Assembly: GCA_009379995.1 (NCBI GenBank)
Contig: WHSR01000023.1
Span: forward strand, 1 to 59,668
Length of the DNA: 59,668 bases
Source: Streptosporangiales bacterium
GTDB taxonomy: Bacteria; Actinomycetota; Actinomycetes; Streptosporangiales; WHSR01
Direction of reading: 5' to 3'
Shown here: piece by piece, positions 25,457-33,141 of the stretch
Position numbering within the stretch: the stretch's first letter is position 1
How the letters are laid out: each line of letters begins with the position of its first letter
Notes under the pieces: model-generated
The model's database searches: none
What the model was told of the DNA's origin: nothing
Seen by the model: only the letters and a program-made list of their open reading frames with translations
Made by a program: the position numbers and the translations under genes

Positions 25457-26071
25457 CTAGCGGGTTGCTTTCGCCGAACCGGTGAGCAGCGGCAACAGGA
25501 TCTCATCCACGATGCGGGAGAGCTCCCGCTTGGCCGGAGCCTCGCCGGTGAGCAGGAACGTGAGGATCACCAGGGCTGGTCCGGTGCGAGCGATCAGCCC
25601 GCTCGACGCCTCCGGCGTCACCTCACCGCGTTGCACGCCACGGTCCACGATGGCCTGGATGAGGCGCAGCCGGGGCTCGATGACCCTTTCCCTGAAGGCC
25701 TCCATGAGCTCCGGTTCGCGGAACAGCTCGCCCATCATGTCGACGCCCGGGTACGCCTGCTGGCCGGCGAGAACCTCGCTCATCACGGTGAGCGCGGCCA
25801 TCAGCTCCTCCCGTACCGAGTCCGCGAGGGCCACCTCGCGGGGATCGGGAAGCGCCTGCCGCAGGGCATCCAGGGCCAGGTCCCGCTTGGACGACCAGCG
25901 CCGGTAGAGGGAGGCCTTCCCGGTCCCCGCGCGTTCGGCCACCCCCTCCATCGTCATGCCGGCGTAGCCAACGGCGGCGAGTTCGGCCAGCGTCGCCCCG
26001 TAGATCGCCTGCTCGAGGGCCTTGCCCCGGCGCCGGGTGCGAACTCCAGCGGGTTCATCACGGTGCTCCAT
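25457..26071 (-). CDS. TetR family transcriptional regulator
   Basis: The 204-residue protein has an N-terminal TetR HTH (about 15-65: GYAGMTMEGVAERAGTGKASLYRRWSSKRDL) and a helical ligand-binding C-terminal region with the TetR_C pattern (LMEAFRERVIEPRLRLIQAIVDRG). It is divergent from a broken FAD monooxygenase gene across 49 bp that contain an inverted repeat (CTTTAG and CTAAAG). The monooxygenase was probably its target before decay. The start is ATG 26071; the longer open frame to 26287 overlaps the divergent gene. Confidence 0.88.
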   Translation of the reverse strand: MEHRDEPAGVRTRRRGKALEQAIYGATLAELAAVGYAGMTMEGVAERAGTGKASLYRRWSSKRDLALDALRQALPDPREVALADSVREELMAALTVMSEVLAGQQAYPGVDMMGELFREPELMEAFRERVIEPRLRLIQAIVDRGVQRGEVTPEASSGLIARTGPALVILTFLLTGEAPAKRELSRIVDEILLPLLTGSAKATR

Positions 26072-26074
26072 GCC

Positions 26075-26111
26075 CTTTAGAGAGAATAAGGAACGTGAGC
26101 GTCTACTAAAG
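26075..26111. promoter_or_regulatory. Inverted repeat between tetR and the monooxygenase relic
   Basis: CTTTAG (26075-26080) followed by AGA and its counterpart TCTACTAAAG (ending 26111) form a spaced inverted repeat in the 49-bp divergent gap. It is a plausible TetR operator. The arms are imperfect beyond six bases. Confidence 0.35.
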
Positions 26112-26120
26112 GTGACGGCA

Positions 26121-26565
26121 ATGATGGACACGAACCAGCCCGTCACCACCGCCTGTGTCGTCGGGTGCGGGCCGGCCGGCGCGCTGCTGGGCCTGCTGCT
26201 GGCGCGCGCCGGGATCGAGGTGGTCGTGCTGGAGAAGCATGCGGACTTCCTGCGGGACTTCCGCGGCGACACGGTCCACCCGTCCACGATCGAGGTGCTG
26301 GACGGACCGTGCGCAGCGCCTCGGTGCGCCGGTGCCGGAGTCGGCGGTCGCGGCCGTCCAGCGGCGCAGGCGGCTGCCGACAGTGGTCACCCAGGGCTTC
26401 CAGCGCATGGCCCAGCGCGGGGCCATCGACCGTACGCTGCGCGGTGGCGCCACGCCGAACTACGGCTTCCTCGCGAAGAGCCGGCCGATGAAGAAGATGC
26501 TGGCCCGGCTGATCGGCGTGGGCATCCGCCCCGAACACGTGCGAACACCAACCCTGGGCGCCTGA
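26121..26565 (+). pseudogene. FAD-dependent monooxygenase with large internal deletion and frameshift
   Basis: The first 60 codons from ATG 26121 give a normal flavin monooxygenase N-terminus: CVVGCGPAGALLGLLLARAG (Rossmann dinucleotide motif), VVVLEKHADF, then DTVHPSTIEVLD. Around 26300-26315 the reading frame jumps. The other frame supplies only the C-terminal end of the same family (VTQGFQRMAQRGAIDRTL, then LIGVGIRPEHVRTP). About 150 residues remain of an expected 400 or so, so the substrate-binding middle has been deleted. GGTGA precedes the start. It was divergent from and probably controlled by the TetR gene. Confidence 0.8.
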
Positions 26566-26584
26566 TCACCCACATGGACGAGCT

Positions 26585-26980
26585 CTACTCCCATTCGAGG
26601 CAGAACGGGTGACCCGCCGGGTCGGCGTAGACCCGGAAGCCCGATTCCCCAGGCGGCCGCAGACCCTTGGCCTCCTCCTCGGCCGAGCCCCAGGGCAGCC
26701 GGGTCGCGCCGAGCGCCAGCACCTTCGGCTCGGCCTCTTCGATGTCGTCGACGTGGATGTCCAGGTGGAACTGCTGCGGAGACGCCGGGTTGGGCCAGCT
26801 CGGCGGCCGGTGGTCGGGGGCGTGCTGGAAGCTGAGGCGCCCGCTCTTGGCGTCGCCGATGTCGACCCACTCCCCGTCCACTCTGGTGATCGGCAGGCCG
26901 AGCAGCTCCGAGTAGAAGCGCGCTAGGGCATACGGGTCGGGACAGTCGAGCACCACCGAGGACAGCCGACCGATCATCAC
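26585..26980 (-). CDS. VOC superfamily (glyoxalase/bleomycin-resistance-like) protein
   Basis: The 131-residue protein opens with GRLSSVVLDCPDPYALARFYSELLGLP and has a second half with FHLDIHVDDIEEAEPKVLALGA and a closing DPAGHPFCLEWE. This is the paired beta-alpha-beta-beta-beta module of the vicinal oxygen chelate fold. The substrate is unknown. The start is GTG 26980 or ATG 26977; both follow GGGAG. It overlaps the upstream sulfotransferase gene by four bases at most, so the two are one unit. Confidence 0.85.
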   Translation of the reverse strand: MMIGRLSSVVLDCPDPYALARFYSELLGLPITRVDGEWVDIGDAKSGRLSFQHAPDHRPPSWPNPASPQQFHLDIHVDDIEEAEPKVLALGATRLPWGSAEEEAKGLRPPGESGFRVYADPAGHPFCLEWE

Positions 26981-27612
26981 GCTCTCCCTTCACGGAGGCG
27001 GTCCCCGAATATCCGATGGAAGCTGGCGGTGTCGTTGAGATGGGGAAACGGCTCGTCCGGCCGGGCGGCGCCGAGGAACTCGCAGAGCGGGTCCCAGCCC
27101 TGCCCGACCTCGTAGACCAGGAGGCGCTCCGGTGGTACGGCCTGCCGCACGCGTTCGTTGTGGCGCCGAAAAACTCCGATGGCGTACTCCCTGTCCTCGA
27201 TCCTGCCATGGAACGTACCGTCGATGATCAGCTCGAAGAGGTGTCGCATCTCCTCCGGCGGGGGGAGACCGGCGGCCCGAGCCTGCCGAAGGTTGTGCAG
27301 GAAGGTGTTATCGACGCTCTGGTACCACCGCTCGGGGTCGCGGACGTTGAGAACTACCTTCGCCTCCGGGTACGCCTCCATCAGCTCCACCCAGAACGAG
27401 CAGCCTGGCCAGTCCACCGTCGCCCCGTAGCCGCCGAGCAGATCGTCCCAGTCGGCGAGCTCGCCCCTGGCCGCCGCCAGCCATTTCGGCGCGTGCTCGG
27501 GATTATCGATCACCTCGATCATGTGGTAGCAGGGACCGAAGCCGAGTCGCTCCAGAGCTACCTTCATCGACATCGTGCCGGTCCGCCCGAATCCGGCGCC
27601 GATCACCTTCAT
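26977..27612 (-). CDS. Sulfotransferase family protein
   Basis: The 211-residue protein begins MKVIGAGFGRTGTMSMKVAL, a P-loop-like PAPS 5'-phosphosulfate-binding motif, and has VVLNVRDPERWYQSVD, the 3'-phosphate-binding element. It belongs to the bacterial/eukaryotic sulfotransferase family that is often annotated only generically. The acceptor is unknown. ATG 27612 lies next to GGAGC on the minus strand. Coupling to the VOC gene suggests a small metabolic operon. A truncated MetE-like fragment lies directly upstream. Confidence 0.85.
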   Translation of the reverse strand: MKVIGAGFGRTGTMSMKVALERLGFGPCYHMIEVIDNPEHAPKWLAAARGELADWDDLLGGYGATVDWPGCSFWVELMEAYPEAKVVLNVRDPERWYQSVDNTFLHNLRQARAAGLPPPEEMRHLFELIIDGTFHGRIEDREYAIGVFRRHNERVRQAVPPERLLVYEVGQGWDPLCEFLGAARPDEPFPHLNDTASFHRIFGDRLREGRA

Positions 27613-27623
27613 GTTCGCGCTCC

Positions 27624-27968
27624 TTACCAGAGTTCGGCGGTTGCGATCCGTGCTCCCTCGACGAGGCTGGCCAGCTTGACGTACGCGATCGCGGGCACGA
27701 CGGTGACCAGGCCGGCAAGCGTTCCGAAGCCGCAGTTGGTGCCGGCGACGACGTTCTCCCGCCCCACGACCTCCGCGTAGCGCACGATGCGCTGCGCCAC
27801 AACCCCCGGTGCTCGATGTAGTTTCGTGCAGGAATCGATCACACCCGGAATCAGGACCTTGCCGTCCGGAAGCGGCCGCTCGGTGAAGACCTTCCACTCG
27901 TGCTCGTGTCGGGGGTTGGCGCCCTCGATCGAGATTCCCGCGGCGTCGACCTCGTAGACGATGTCCAA
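27624..27968 (-). pseudogene. C-terminal fragment of a MetE-like (cobalamin-independent methionine synthase) protein
   Basis: The 114 residues contain EGANPRHEHEWKVF, LPDGKVLIPGVIDSCT, VAQRIVRYAEVVGRENVVAG and NCGFGT. These form the C-terminal barrel end of the MetE/UROD-like methyltransferase family; the Cys of NCGFGT is the usual zinc ligand. The catalytic barrel's first 250 or more residues are missing. The sequence before about 27968 belongs to a different gene remnant, so this is a truncated piece left by deletion. Confidence 0.75.
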
Positions 27969-28204
27969 GATGTCACGTCGACCTCCCTGACCGACCGCCA
28001 GAAGATGCGCAGCGCTTCCTGCGCGTCCGGCGCGGTCTTCTGCTGAAGCTCAGCCCAGGCCACTTCCCGCCTCAGCTCGGCCTCCTCGCGCGTCCGGTCA
28101 CGCTCATGCCTGTGCGTCATCCGCGCCACGAAGAACGCGGAACCCGAGCCGATGACACCTGAAAGCACCACCGGAAGTACCACGGTGAACCACGGTGAGT
28201 ACAT
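27851..28204 (-). pseudogene. Small single-pass membrane protein, probably truncated at its 3' end
   Basis: From ATG 28204 the frame gives a membrane helix (FTVVLPVVLSGVIGSGSAFFVA), then a charged helix (HERDRTREEAELRREVAWAELQQ) and EALRIFWRSVREVD. After about codon 78 the sequence becomes low-quality, Ser/Thr/Arg-rich translation. This happens exactly where the MetE fragment begins in another frame (27968). The natural end is therefore probably lost at a deletion junction. I do not recognise the family. Confidence 0.4.
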
Positions 28205-28257
28205 GCCCGACGGTCTACCGCACCAACGGTAGGCCCGCCAGATGTTTCCGCAGCGTG

Positions 28258-28656
28258 TCAGTCGTTCGGCGGGTCGTCGTCCTCGGACCTGGTGTAGGTG
28301 TCGAGCGTTACGACGGCACCGATCCTGCCCAGGAGCTTGATCAACGACGGCTGGAACACGATCCCGTCCTGCCCCGCTTCCGGGTGCCAGCCCAGGAACA
28401 GGTCGATCTCGCACGCCGGGGCCAGCTCCTCCAACACGTCGATCTTGGCGGCGATGAACCGCTCCACGGCGGGGAGCTGATCGTTGAGCGGAAGGCTGTC
28501 GTCGGGTTCGAGGTCCACGATCCAGCAGTTCGGGGCTTTCGCGTCGGTGCTGGCCTGCCCCATGCGTCGGCCGATCTCCTCGACCGACAGGACGGCGGAC
28601 TCGATGCGCAGCGCCGACTTCGCCCACGGTCCGTTGTCGTCGTGCTTGCCTGTCAT
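28258..28656 (-). CDS. DUF4279 family protein
   Basis: The 132-residue cytoplasmic protein matches the DUF4279 pattern: an opening SALRIESAVLSVEEIGRRMG, a central NCWIVDLEPDD and helical AVERFIAAKIDVLEEL, then SLIKLLGRIGAVVTLDTY at the end. Its function is unknown; the family is frequent in accessory regions and near toxin-immunity loci. GAGGAG stands three bases before ATG 28656. The same frame stays open upstream to 28866, so a fused reading with the small protein there is possible but less likely given the good ribosome binding site. Confidence 0.75.
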   Translation of the reverse strand: MTGKHDDNGPWAKSALRIESAVLSVEEIGRRMGQASTDAKAPNCWIVDLEPDDSLPLNDQLPAVERFIAAKIDVLEELAPACEIDLFLGWHPEAGQDGIVFQPSLIKLLGRIGAVVTLDTYTRSEDDDPPND

Positions 28657-28669
28657 CCGCTCCTCACTT

Positions 28670-28866
28670 CTACGGCAGGAAGTCGAAGATGTTGCCCACC
28701 GAGTCGCCGGGCCGGCCGCTCGGCGTCCGAGGGTAGACCGGCCGGGCGGCAGCGCCGCCGTCTTCCGGGTGGCCAGCCACCAGTTCTCGGTGATCCACAC
28801 CCGCCATGTCGGGCACTCGTCCCCGAGCCTGCGGGCGATCTCCTGCCGCACCGCCCATGGGTCCAT
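28670..28866 (-). pseudogene. Possible frameshifted small protein gene
   Basis: The frame from 28866 reads EIARRLGDECPTWRVWITE followed by WWLATRK, a pattern seen in small proteins encoded beside actinobacterial HTH regulators. Near 28738 the sensible reading moves to another frame, which supplies RTPSGRPGDSVGNIFDFLP and a stop at 28670. A one-base change would join them into about 65 residues. The divergent GntR-HD gene begins 106 bp away. The call is uncertain. Confidence 0.35.
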
Positions 28867-28890
28867 GACGAACCCCTCTGGGGCAACCTA

Positions 28891-28924
28891 TCTAGGTCGA
28901 TTGGTAATTAATCTAGACCGATTG
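28891..28924. promoter_or_regulatory. Tandem 13-bp repeats in the GntR-HD divergent promoter
   Basis: TCTAGGTCGATTG (28891-28903) and TCTAGACCGATTG (28912-28924) are direct repeats 21 bp apart, about two helical turns. A weaker third TCTAGG occurs at 28958-28963, just before the regulator's start. GntR proteins of the HutC group favour sites containing TCTAGA-like cores, so self-control is plausible. Confidence 0.5.
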
Positions 28925-28971
28925 TAAAGCTGGCCACCTAATCAGCCAACACATCTGTCTAGGCAGCTAGC

Positions 28972-29856
28972 ATGCCGGGTATGCAGCCCATCGACCCGGC
29001 AGACAAGCGGCACCCCCACGTCCAAATCGCCGCATCGATCCGCGCGGCGATCCTCACCGGTGAGTTTGAACCCGGATCGCAGCTCCCGACCGGGGCCGAG
29101 CTAGCCAAGTTCTTCGGCGTCTCGCGGATGACAGTACAGACCGCCCTCCGAACCCTCCGAGACGAAGGCTTCGTGCGCAGCCGCGCCGGAAGCGGCGTCT
29201 TCGTCCAAGGTCAGGCAAGCCTTCCCACTCCGGACCAAAAGGAGCACCCGCTAGCGGGAGTAGCAACGTTCCTGTTCGAAATGGGGCACCTGAAGCACAT
29301 CACCCGCGCCGGCTGGCTTCTGCTGGGCGTCCCCCAGCCGGAGACCGTCGCTGAGCACTCGTTCCGCGTTGGCGCCGTAGGTATCGCGCTGGCCACGCTA
29401 GAAGGCGCTGATGTGGGGCGCACCGCCGCGCTTTGTCTCATGCACGACTCGCACGAGACCAGGGTCGGCGACGTCCCGTCGGTCGGACGTGCCTACGTGA
29501 ATACGGCTGTGCCGGAAGCCGTATCGGCTCACCAGACATCGGCCATGCCCGACGCTCTGACCAAGGTCTTTCAAGATCTCGTAGCCGAGTACGAGGCCAG
29601 CGAGACCCTCGAGGCACAAGTCGCCCGCGACGCAGACAAGATCGAGACCCTACTGCAAGCCCACGAGTACGAGGCCCAAGGAAACAACACTGCCGCTTGG
29701 CGCGAATCATCCACCGCTGCCCTGCGGACGGCATCAGCAAAGCAGCTCGCACAAGCGATTACCGCGACCGACCCCCACGAATGGTGGGCCGTGTTCGCCG
29801 CGTCCTACCGCGAACTCCGGGTCAGCACACGCAGCCGCCGACCCGGCGAAGAATGA
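28972..29856 (+). CDS. GntR-HTH fused to an HD-domain (HDDC2/YfbR-type) nucleotidase
   Basis: The 294-residue protein joins two unrelated domains. Residues about 12-85 form a GntR winged helix (IAASIRAAILTGEFEPGS, then LAKFFGVSRMTVQTALRTL and GSGVFVQG). Residues about 95-285 match HDDC2-type 5'-deoxynucleotidases: HITRAGWLLLGVPQPETVAEHS, the HD pair in CLMHDSHETRVGD and the later metal ligand in ARDADKIETLL. All HD metal-binding positions appear intact, so the effector part may bind or hydrolyse a nucleotide. The start may be ATG 28972 or 28981. Tandem repeats upstream suggest autoregulation. It is divergent from the DUF4279 unit. Confidence 0.85.
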   Translation: MPGMQPIDPADKRHPHVQIAASIRAAILTGEFEPGSQLPTGAELAKFFGVSRMTVQTALRTLRDEGFVRSRAGSGVFVQGQASLPTPDQKEHPLAGVATFLFEMGHLKHITRAGWLLLGVPQPETVAEHSFRVGAVGIALATLEGADVGRTAALCLMHDSHETRVGDVPSVGRAYVNTAVPEAVSAHQTSAMPDALTKVFQDLVAEYEASETLEAQVARDADKIETLLQAHEYEAQGNNTAAWRESSTAALRTASAKQLAQAITATDPHEWWAVFAASYRELRVSTRSRRPGEE

Positions 29857-29973
29857 CCCGATCGGGTGGAGGTAGCGTCCGCGTGGCGAGACTCGAAGGA
29901 CCCGGTCTGCCTTACAGGGTGGTGTGCGGCTCTGGTCGAGGGTGTGTCTAACGATACATTCAAAATAGACGGG

Positions 29974-30257
29974 ATGGGCCGCATCGACGGCTTGCTGGAC
30001 CCGGAGCTGAAGAACCGACTCCGCGCCGCGTTGGACCCGCTGGCCAAACCCGCCGACGACGATGATCCCCGCACCACCGGGCAAAGCTACGCCAACACCG
30101 CGCTGTGCTGCCCCGCCCACAACCGGTACAAAACCGCCACCCCAACCGGATCCAGGTCACCCGACACCCAGACGACAAAATCACCTACCACATCCGCCGC
30201 CGCGCCAGCGATGCCGCTCGACGCACCCGCGACGGACCACACCAACAAGCCGCCTAA
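29974..30257 (+). pseudogene. Relic of a DUF222/13E12-type HNH endonuclease
   Basis: From ATG 29974 the frame reads GLLDPELKNRLRAALDPLAK and DDPRTTGQ, the DUF222 pattern. It then passes abruptly to NTALCCPAHNRYK, the HNH zinc/active-site region. A shift to another frame gives the family's usual C-terminus (RHPDDKITYHIRRR, ending QQAA) with TAA at 30255-30257. Most of the region between DUF222 and HNH is deleted. These genes are often multicopy in actinobacteria, so recombination with another copy is a likely cause. The stop overlaps that of the convergent glycosyltransferase. Confidence 0.7.
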
Positions 30258-31390
30258 CCGCCCCGGGAGGGGCGGTGGCTCGCCCGCGCCTCCTCGTAAT
30301 ACTCGACGAGCTGGGCGGTGGCCTCCTCCCAGCTCCAGCTCTCGACCTCCCGGCGGGCCGCCCGGCCCAGCTCCGAACTCGGCGCTCGGTCCAGCAATTC
30401 CTTGATCAGCGTCGGGATGCTGCCCGGGTCGTCCACCGGAAAGAACTGACAGGCCGGGCAGTCACCCAGGATCTCCCGGCTGACCGGAGTGTCCGGCGCG
30501 ACCACCGGCAGCCCGGAGGCCAGCGCCTCCAGCAACACCAGCCCCAGCGTCTCGGTGGTCGAGGGGAACACGAAGACGTCGGCGTCGGCGTAGGCGTCGG
30601 CGAGGTCGTCCCCGAACAGCTCACCGGTGAACGTGACCGGGCCGCCCGCGAAGCGCTGCCGCAGCTGCCGGCCCGCGGGACCGTCGCCCACGAGCTTGAG
30701 GTGCATCCCCTCGTCGGACAGCGCCAGGGACTCAAGCCGGTGCAGGTCCTTCTCCTCGGCGAGCCGCCCCACGTACAGCACGGTGACCGGGGTACCCGGC
30801 ACGGGATACCCGTTGATCGGCCCTTCACGTCTGGCGCGTCGGGCCGGGTTGAACAGCTTCAGATCCACCCCACGGCGCCACAGCCGTACCCGGAGAAATT
30901 CCCGTTCACGCAGCTCGGCGCAGGCGGCCGCGGAGGTCGCCAGGCTGACCGCCGCCCGGCGGTGAAGCAGCCACTCGGCGAAGCGGATCACCGGCCGCAA
31001 CCAGCCCAGGTGGTAGTAGCTCGCGTACTTGCCCACGTTCGTGTGGTACGAGGTGACCAGCGGGACGCCCTGGCTGACCGCGGCGGTGACCCCCGCGATG
31101 CCGAGCATGATCGGGTTCACCACGTGGACGACGTCCGGCCGGAAGTCGCGGAGATAACGGCGCACCCGTGGCAGCGGGATCCCCCACGGGCGTCCCCCGT
31201 AGACAAACGGAACGCTGAAGGTCGGCACGCCCCGAACGGTGGCGCCGTCGAAGTCGGCCTCACCGCCTCGGGGTGCGATCACCAACACCTCGTGTTGCCG
31301 CCGACGAAGCTCACGGACGGTGGCGACCAGCCTGGTCACCACGCCGTCTGTATACGGCCGCCACGTCTCGGTGACGATCGCGATCCTCAT
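30254..31390 (-). CDS. GT4-family glycosyltransferase (MgtA-like mannosyltransferase candidate)
   Basis: The 378-residue GT-B enzyme opens MRIAIVTETWRPYTDGVV. It has an acceptor-side FRPDVVHVVNPIMLG and YHTNVGKYASYYHLG, and a donor-side VLYVGRLAEEKDLHRL, DVFVFPSTTETLGLVLLEA and GLPVVAPDT. The pattern resembles actinobacterial GDP-mannose-dependent transferases acting on glycolipids such as glucuronosyl-diacylglycerol or PI. Donor and acceptor are inferred. The start is ATG 31390 after GGAG; the longer frame to 31417 is unlikely. It is monocistronic. Confidence 0.88.
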   Translation of the reverse strand: MRIAIVTETWRPYTDGVVTRLVATVRELRRRQHEVLVIAPRGGEADFDGATVRGVPTFSVPFVYGGRPWGIPLPRVRRYLRDFRPDVVHVVNPIMLGIAGVTAAVSQGVPLVTSYHTNVGKYASYYHLGWLRPVIRFAEWLLHRRAAVSLATSAAACAELREREFLRVRLWRRGVDLKLFNPARRARREGPINGYPVPGTPVTVLYVGRLAEEKDLHRLESLALSDEGMHLKLVGDGPAGRQLRQRFAGGPVTFTGELFGDDLADAYADADVFVFPSTTETLGLVLLEALASGLPVVAPDTPVSREILGDCPACQFFPVDDPGSIPTLIKELLDRAPSSELGRAARREVESWSWEEATAQLVEYYEEARASHRPSRGG

Positions 31391-31484
31391 CCAACTCCGG
31401 GTCGCGGTCGGGGCCACGGCGTCGGGCTGGGCGAACCAGCCCTGGGGAGAACTTATCGCACGCTAATGATCTGCCCAAATGCAA

Positions 31485-31499
31485 GTAATGCGACATTAC
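31485..31499. promoter_or_regulatory. Palindrome in the GT4-MFS divergent region
   Basis: GTAATG (31485-31490) and CATTAC (31494-31499) form a perfect inverted repeat around three bases in the 269-bp divergent intergenic region. It may be an operator. The rest of this region (31391-31659) shows no further gene. Confidence 0.3.
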
Positions 31500-31659
31500 G
31501 GACCGTTTCACCGCCCAGAAACCGGTTGTCTACTCGGCCGTCGAGCTAGTTACCACCCTTCTAGGTGATCAGCTTCACAGCGAGGGGCCCGTTTGGCCAG
31601 ACAGAATGGGGAGCCGAGCGGCAAGAATCTCCTCACCCTTATCGGAGGCGCACCAGTCC

Positions 31660-33141
31660 ATGGCCACGACGCGGCCGCTGCAGCCTCCGCTCGCTCTCAC
31701 CATCCTTACCGGCGTCGTCGCCCAGGGCGTCTCCTCCGGCCTTCAGCAGGGGCTACCGAGCATGGCGCCGGCGCTGCGGGAGCAGGTGCACACCACGCCG
31801 GCCACGCTGTCGCTGCTGCTCGCCGCCACCGGCATCGGGGTGACCTGCGCCGTCCTCGTCTGCGGCATCCTCGCCGACCGGGTCGGCGAGCGGGCGGTCG
31901 TCGTCGCCGGCATGTCGCTGTGCACCGTTTCGCTGGTCCTGGCGAGCCGGCAGACAGTGTTCGCCGGGCTGTTGATCTTCCTTCTCATGGCCGGATTCGG
32001 CCTGGCCGGCCCAAACGGGGCCGTCGGTAAGGCCCTCGCGATCCGTGCCGGCCCGGGCCGGCTCGGCCTCGCGCTCGGGTTGCGGCAGATGGCGGTGCCG
32101 CTGGGCACGGCCGGGGCCACGTACCTACTGCCGCGCATCGCCGCGGAGCACGGCGCCGGGACGGCGCTGCTCGTCCTCTCGGGCGTCTTCCTGGCCGCCG
32201 TCGCGCTGTCCGCCGTCGGGTTCGGTCGCGCGGATCGATCCGGAGGCGCGGGCCAGGGACTGGCGATCCCGGCTCTGCGCACCAGCCTCGCCGACCGTCG
32301 GCTCCTCTACGTGATGGTCGGCTGCGGCCTGTTCACCTTCCCGCAGTGGGGCTACCTGGGCTACGCCGTGTTGTTTCTGCACGACGAGCGAGGCTGGGAC
32401 GGCGTGGCGGCGGCGACCCTGCTGACCGCCGTCCTGCTCGGCGGAGGGCTCATGCGCGCCGCGGTGGGATGGTTCTCCGACCGTGTCCCGCACCGACGCT
32501 CCGCGCTGCTCGCCGGCTTCGGAGCGGCGGCCGGGGTCCTGTCGCTGGTCGCCGGCTTCACCGCGGCCACCGGGTCGTCGTGGGTGGTGCCGCTGCTCGC
32601 CGCCGCCACGGTCACGAGCATGGGCTGGAACGGGCTGGCGTTCACGGTCGTGGCCGCCGCTTGTCCGCCGGAACAGCTCGGGGGCGTGCACGGCGTGCTC
32701 AGCACGATCCTGTTCGCTGGCGGCGCTATCGCCGCGGTCGTCGTCGGCCTGATACGGGCGGCGAGTAGCTGGCCGGTGACCTGGGCGTCCCTGGCCCTGT
32801 TCTCCGCCGCCGGCCTGTTCCTGCTGTGGCGTTCCCGACCCTTAGCCGGTGAGGGCTGCCCTCGCCGCCGCCCGGGCGTCCCCGGCGGTCGCCGCGGCGC
32901 GCGCGGCGACGGCGGCCTCACGGCACTGCGCTGCGGTATTCCTGGCCACCGCCGTCCGGACGGCGGGGATCGCCATGGCGGCCATGGACAGGCTGGTCAC
33001 TCCGAGGCCGACGAGCACGCAGGCGAGCGCCGGGTCGGCCGCCGCCTCCCCACATACGCCGCAGCCCTTGCCGGCATCCCCGGCGGCGTCGGCCGTCAGC
33101 GCGACGAGGTCGAGGAGCGCCGGCCCCCACGGGTCCTGTAG
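31660..33141 (+). CDS. MFS transporter with an extended reading frame over ptsI
   Basis: The protein has about twelve hydrophobic helices in the MFS pattern, with the loop 2-3 motif GILADRVGERAVVVAG and the later GWFSDRVPHRRSALLAG. The family resembles nitrate/cyanate or sugar-type antiporters, and the substrate is unknown. The last helix (ALFSAAGLFLLWRSRP) ends near 32840. The frame then stays open for 300 bases antisense to ptsI, adding a basic tail of about 100 residues. Either the native stop was lost or the tail is real. The start is ATG 31660 with GGAGGC 10 bases upstream. Confidence 0.8.
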   Translation: MATTRPLQPPLALTILTGVVAQGVSSGLQQGLPSMAPALREQVHTTPATLSLLLAATGIGVTCAVLVCGILADRVGERAVVVAGMSLCTVSLVLASRQTVFAGLLIFLLMAGFGLAGPNGAVGKALAIRAGPGRLGLALGLRQMAVPLGTAGATYLLPRIAAEHGAGTALLVLSGVFLAAVALSAVGFGRADRSGGAGQGLAIPALRTSLADRRLLYVMVGCGLFTFPQWGYLGYAVLFLHDERGWDGVAAATLLTAVLLGGGLMRAAVGWFSDRVPHRRSALLAGFGAAAGVLSLVAGFTAATGSSWVVPLLAAATVTSMGWNGLAFTVVAAACPPEQLGGVHGVLSTILFAGGAIAAVVVGLIRAASSWPVTWASLALFSAAGLFLLWRSRPLAGEGCPRRRPGVPGGRRGARGDGGLTALRCGIPGHRRPDGGDRHGGHGQAGHSEADEHAGERRVGRRLPTYAAALAGIPGGVGRQRDEVEERRPPRVL

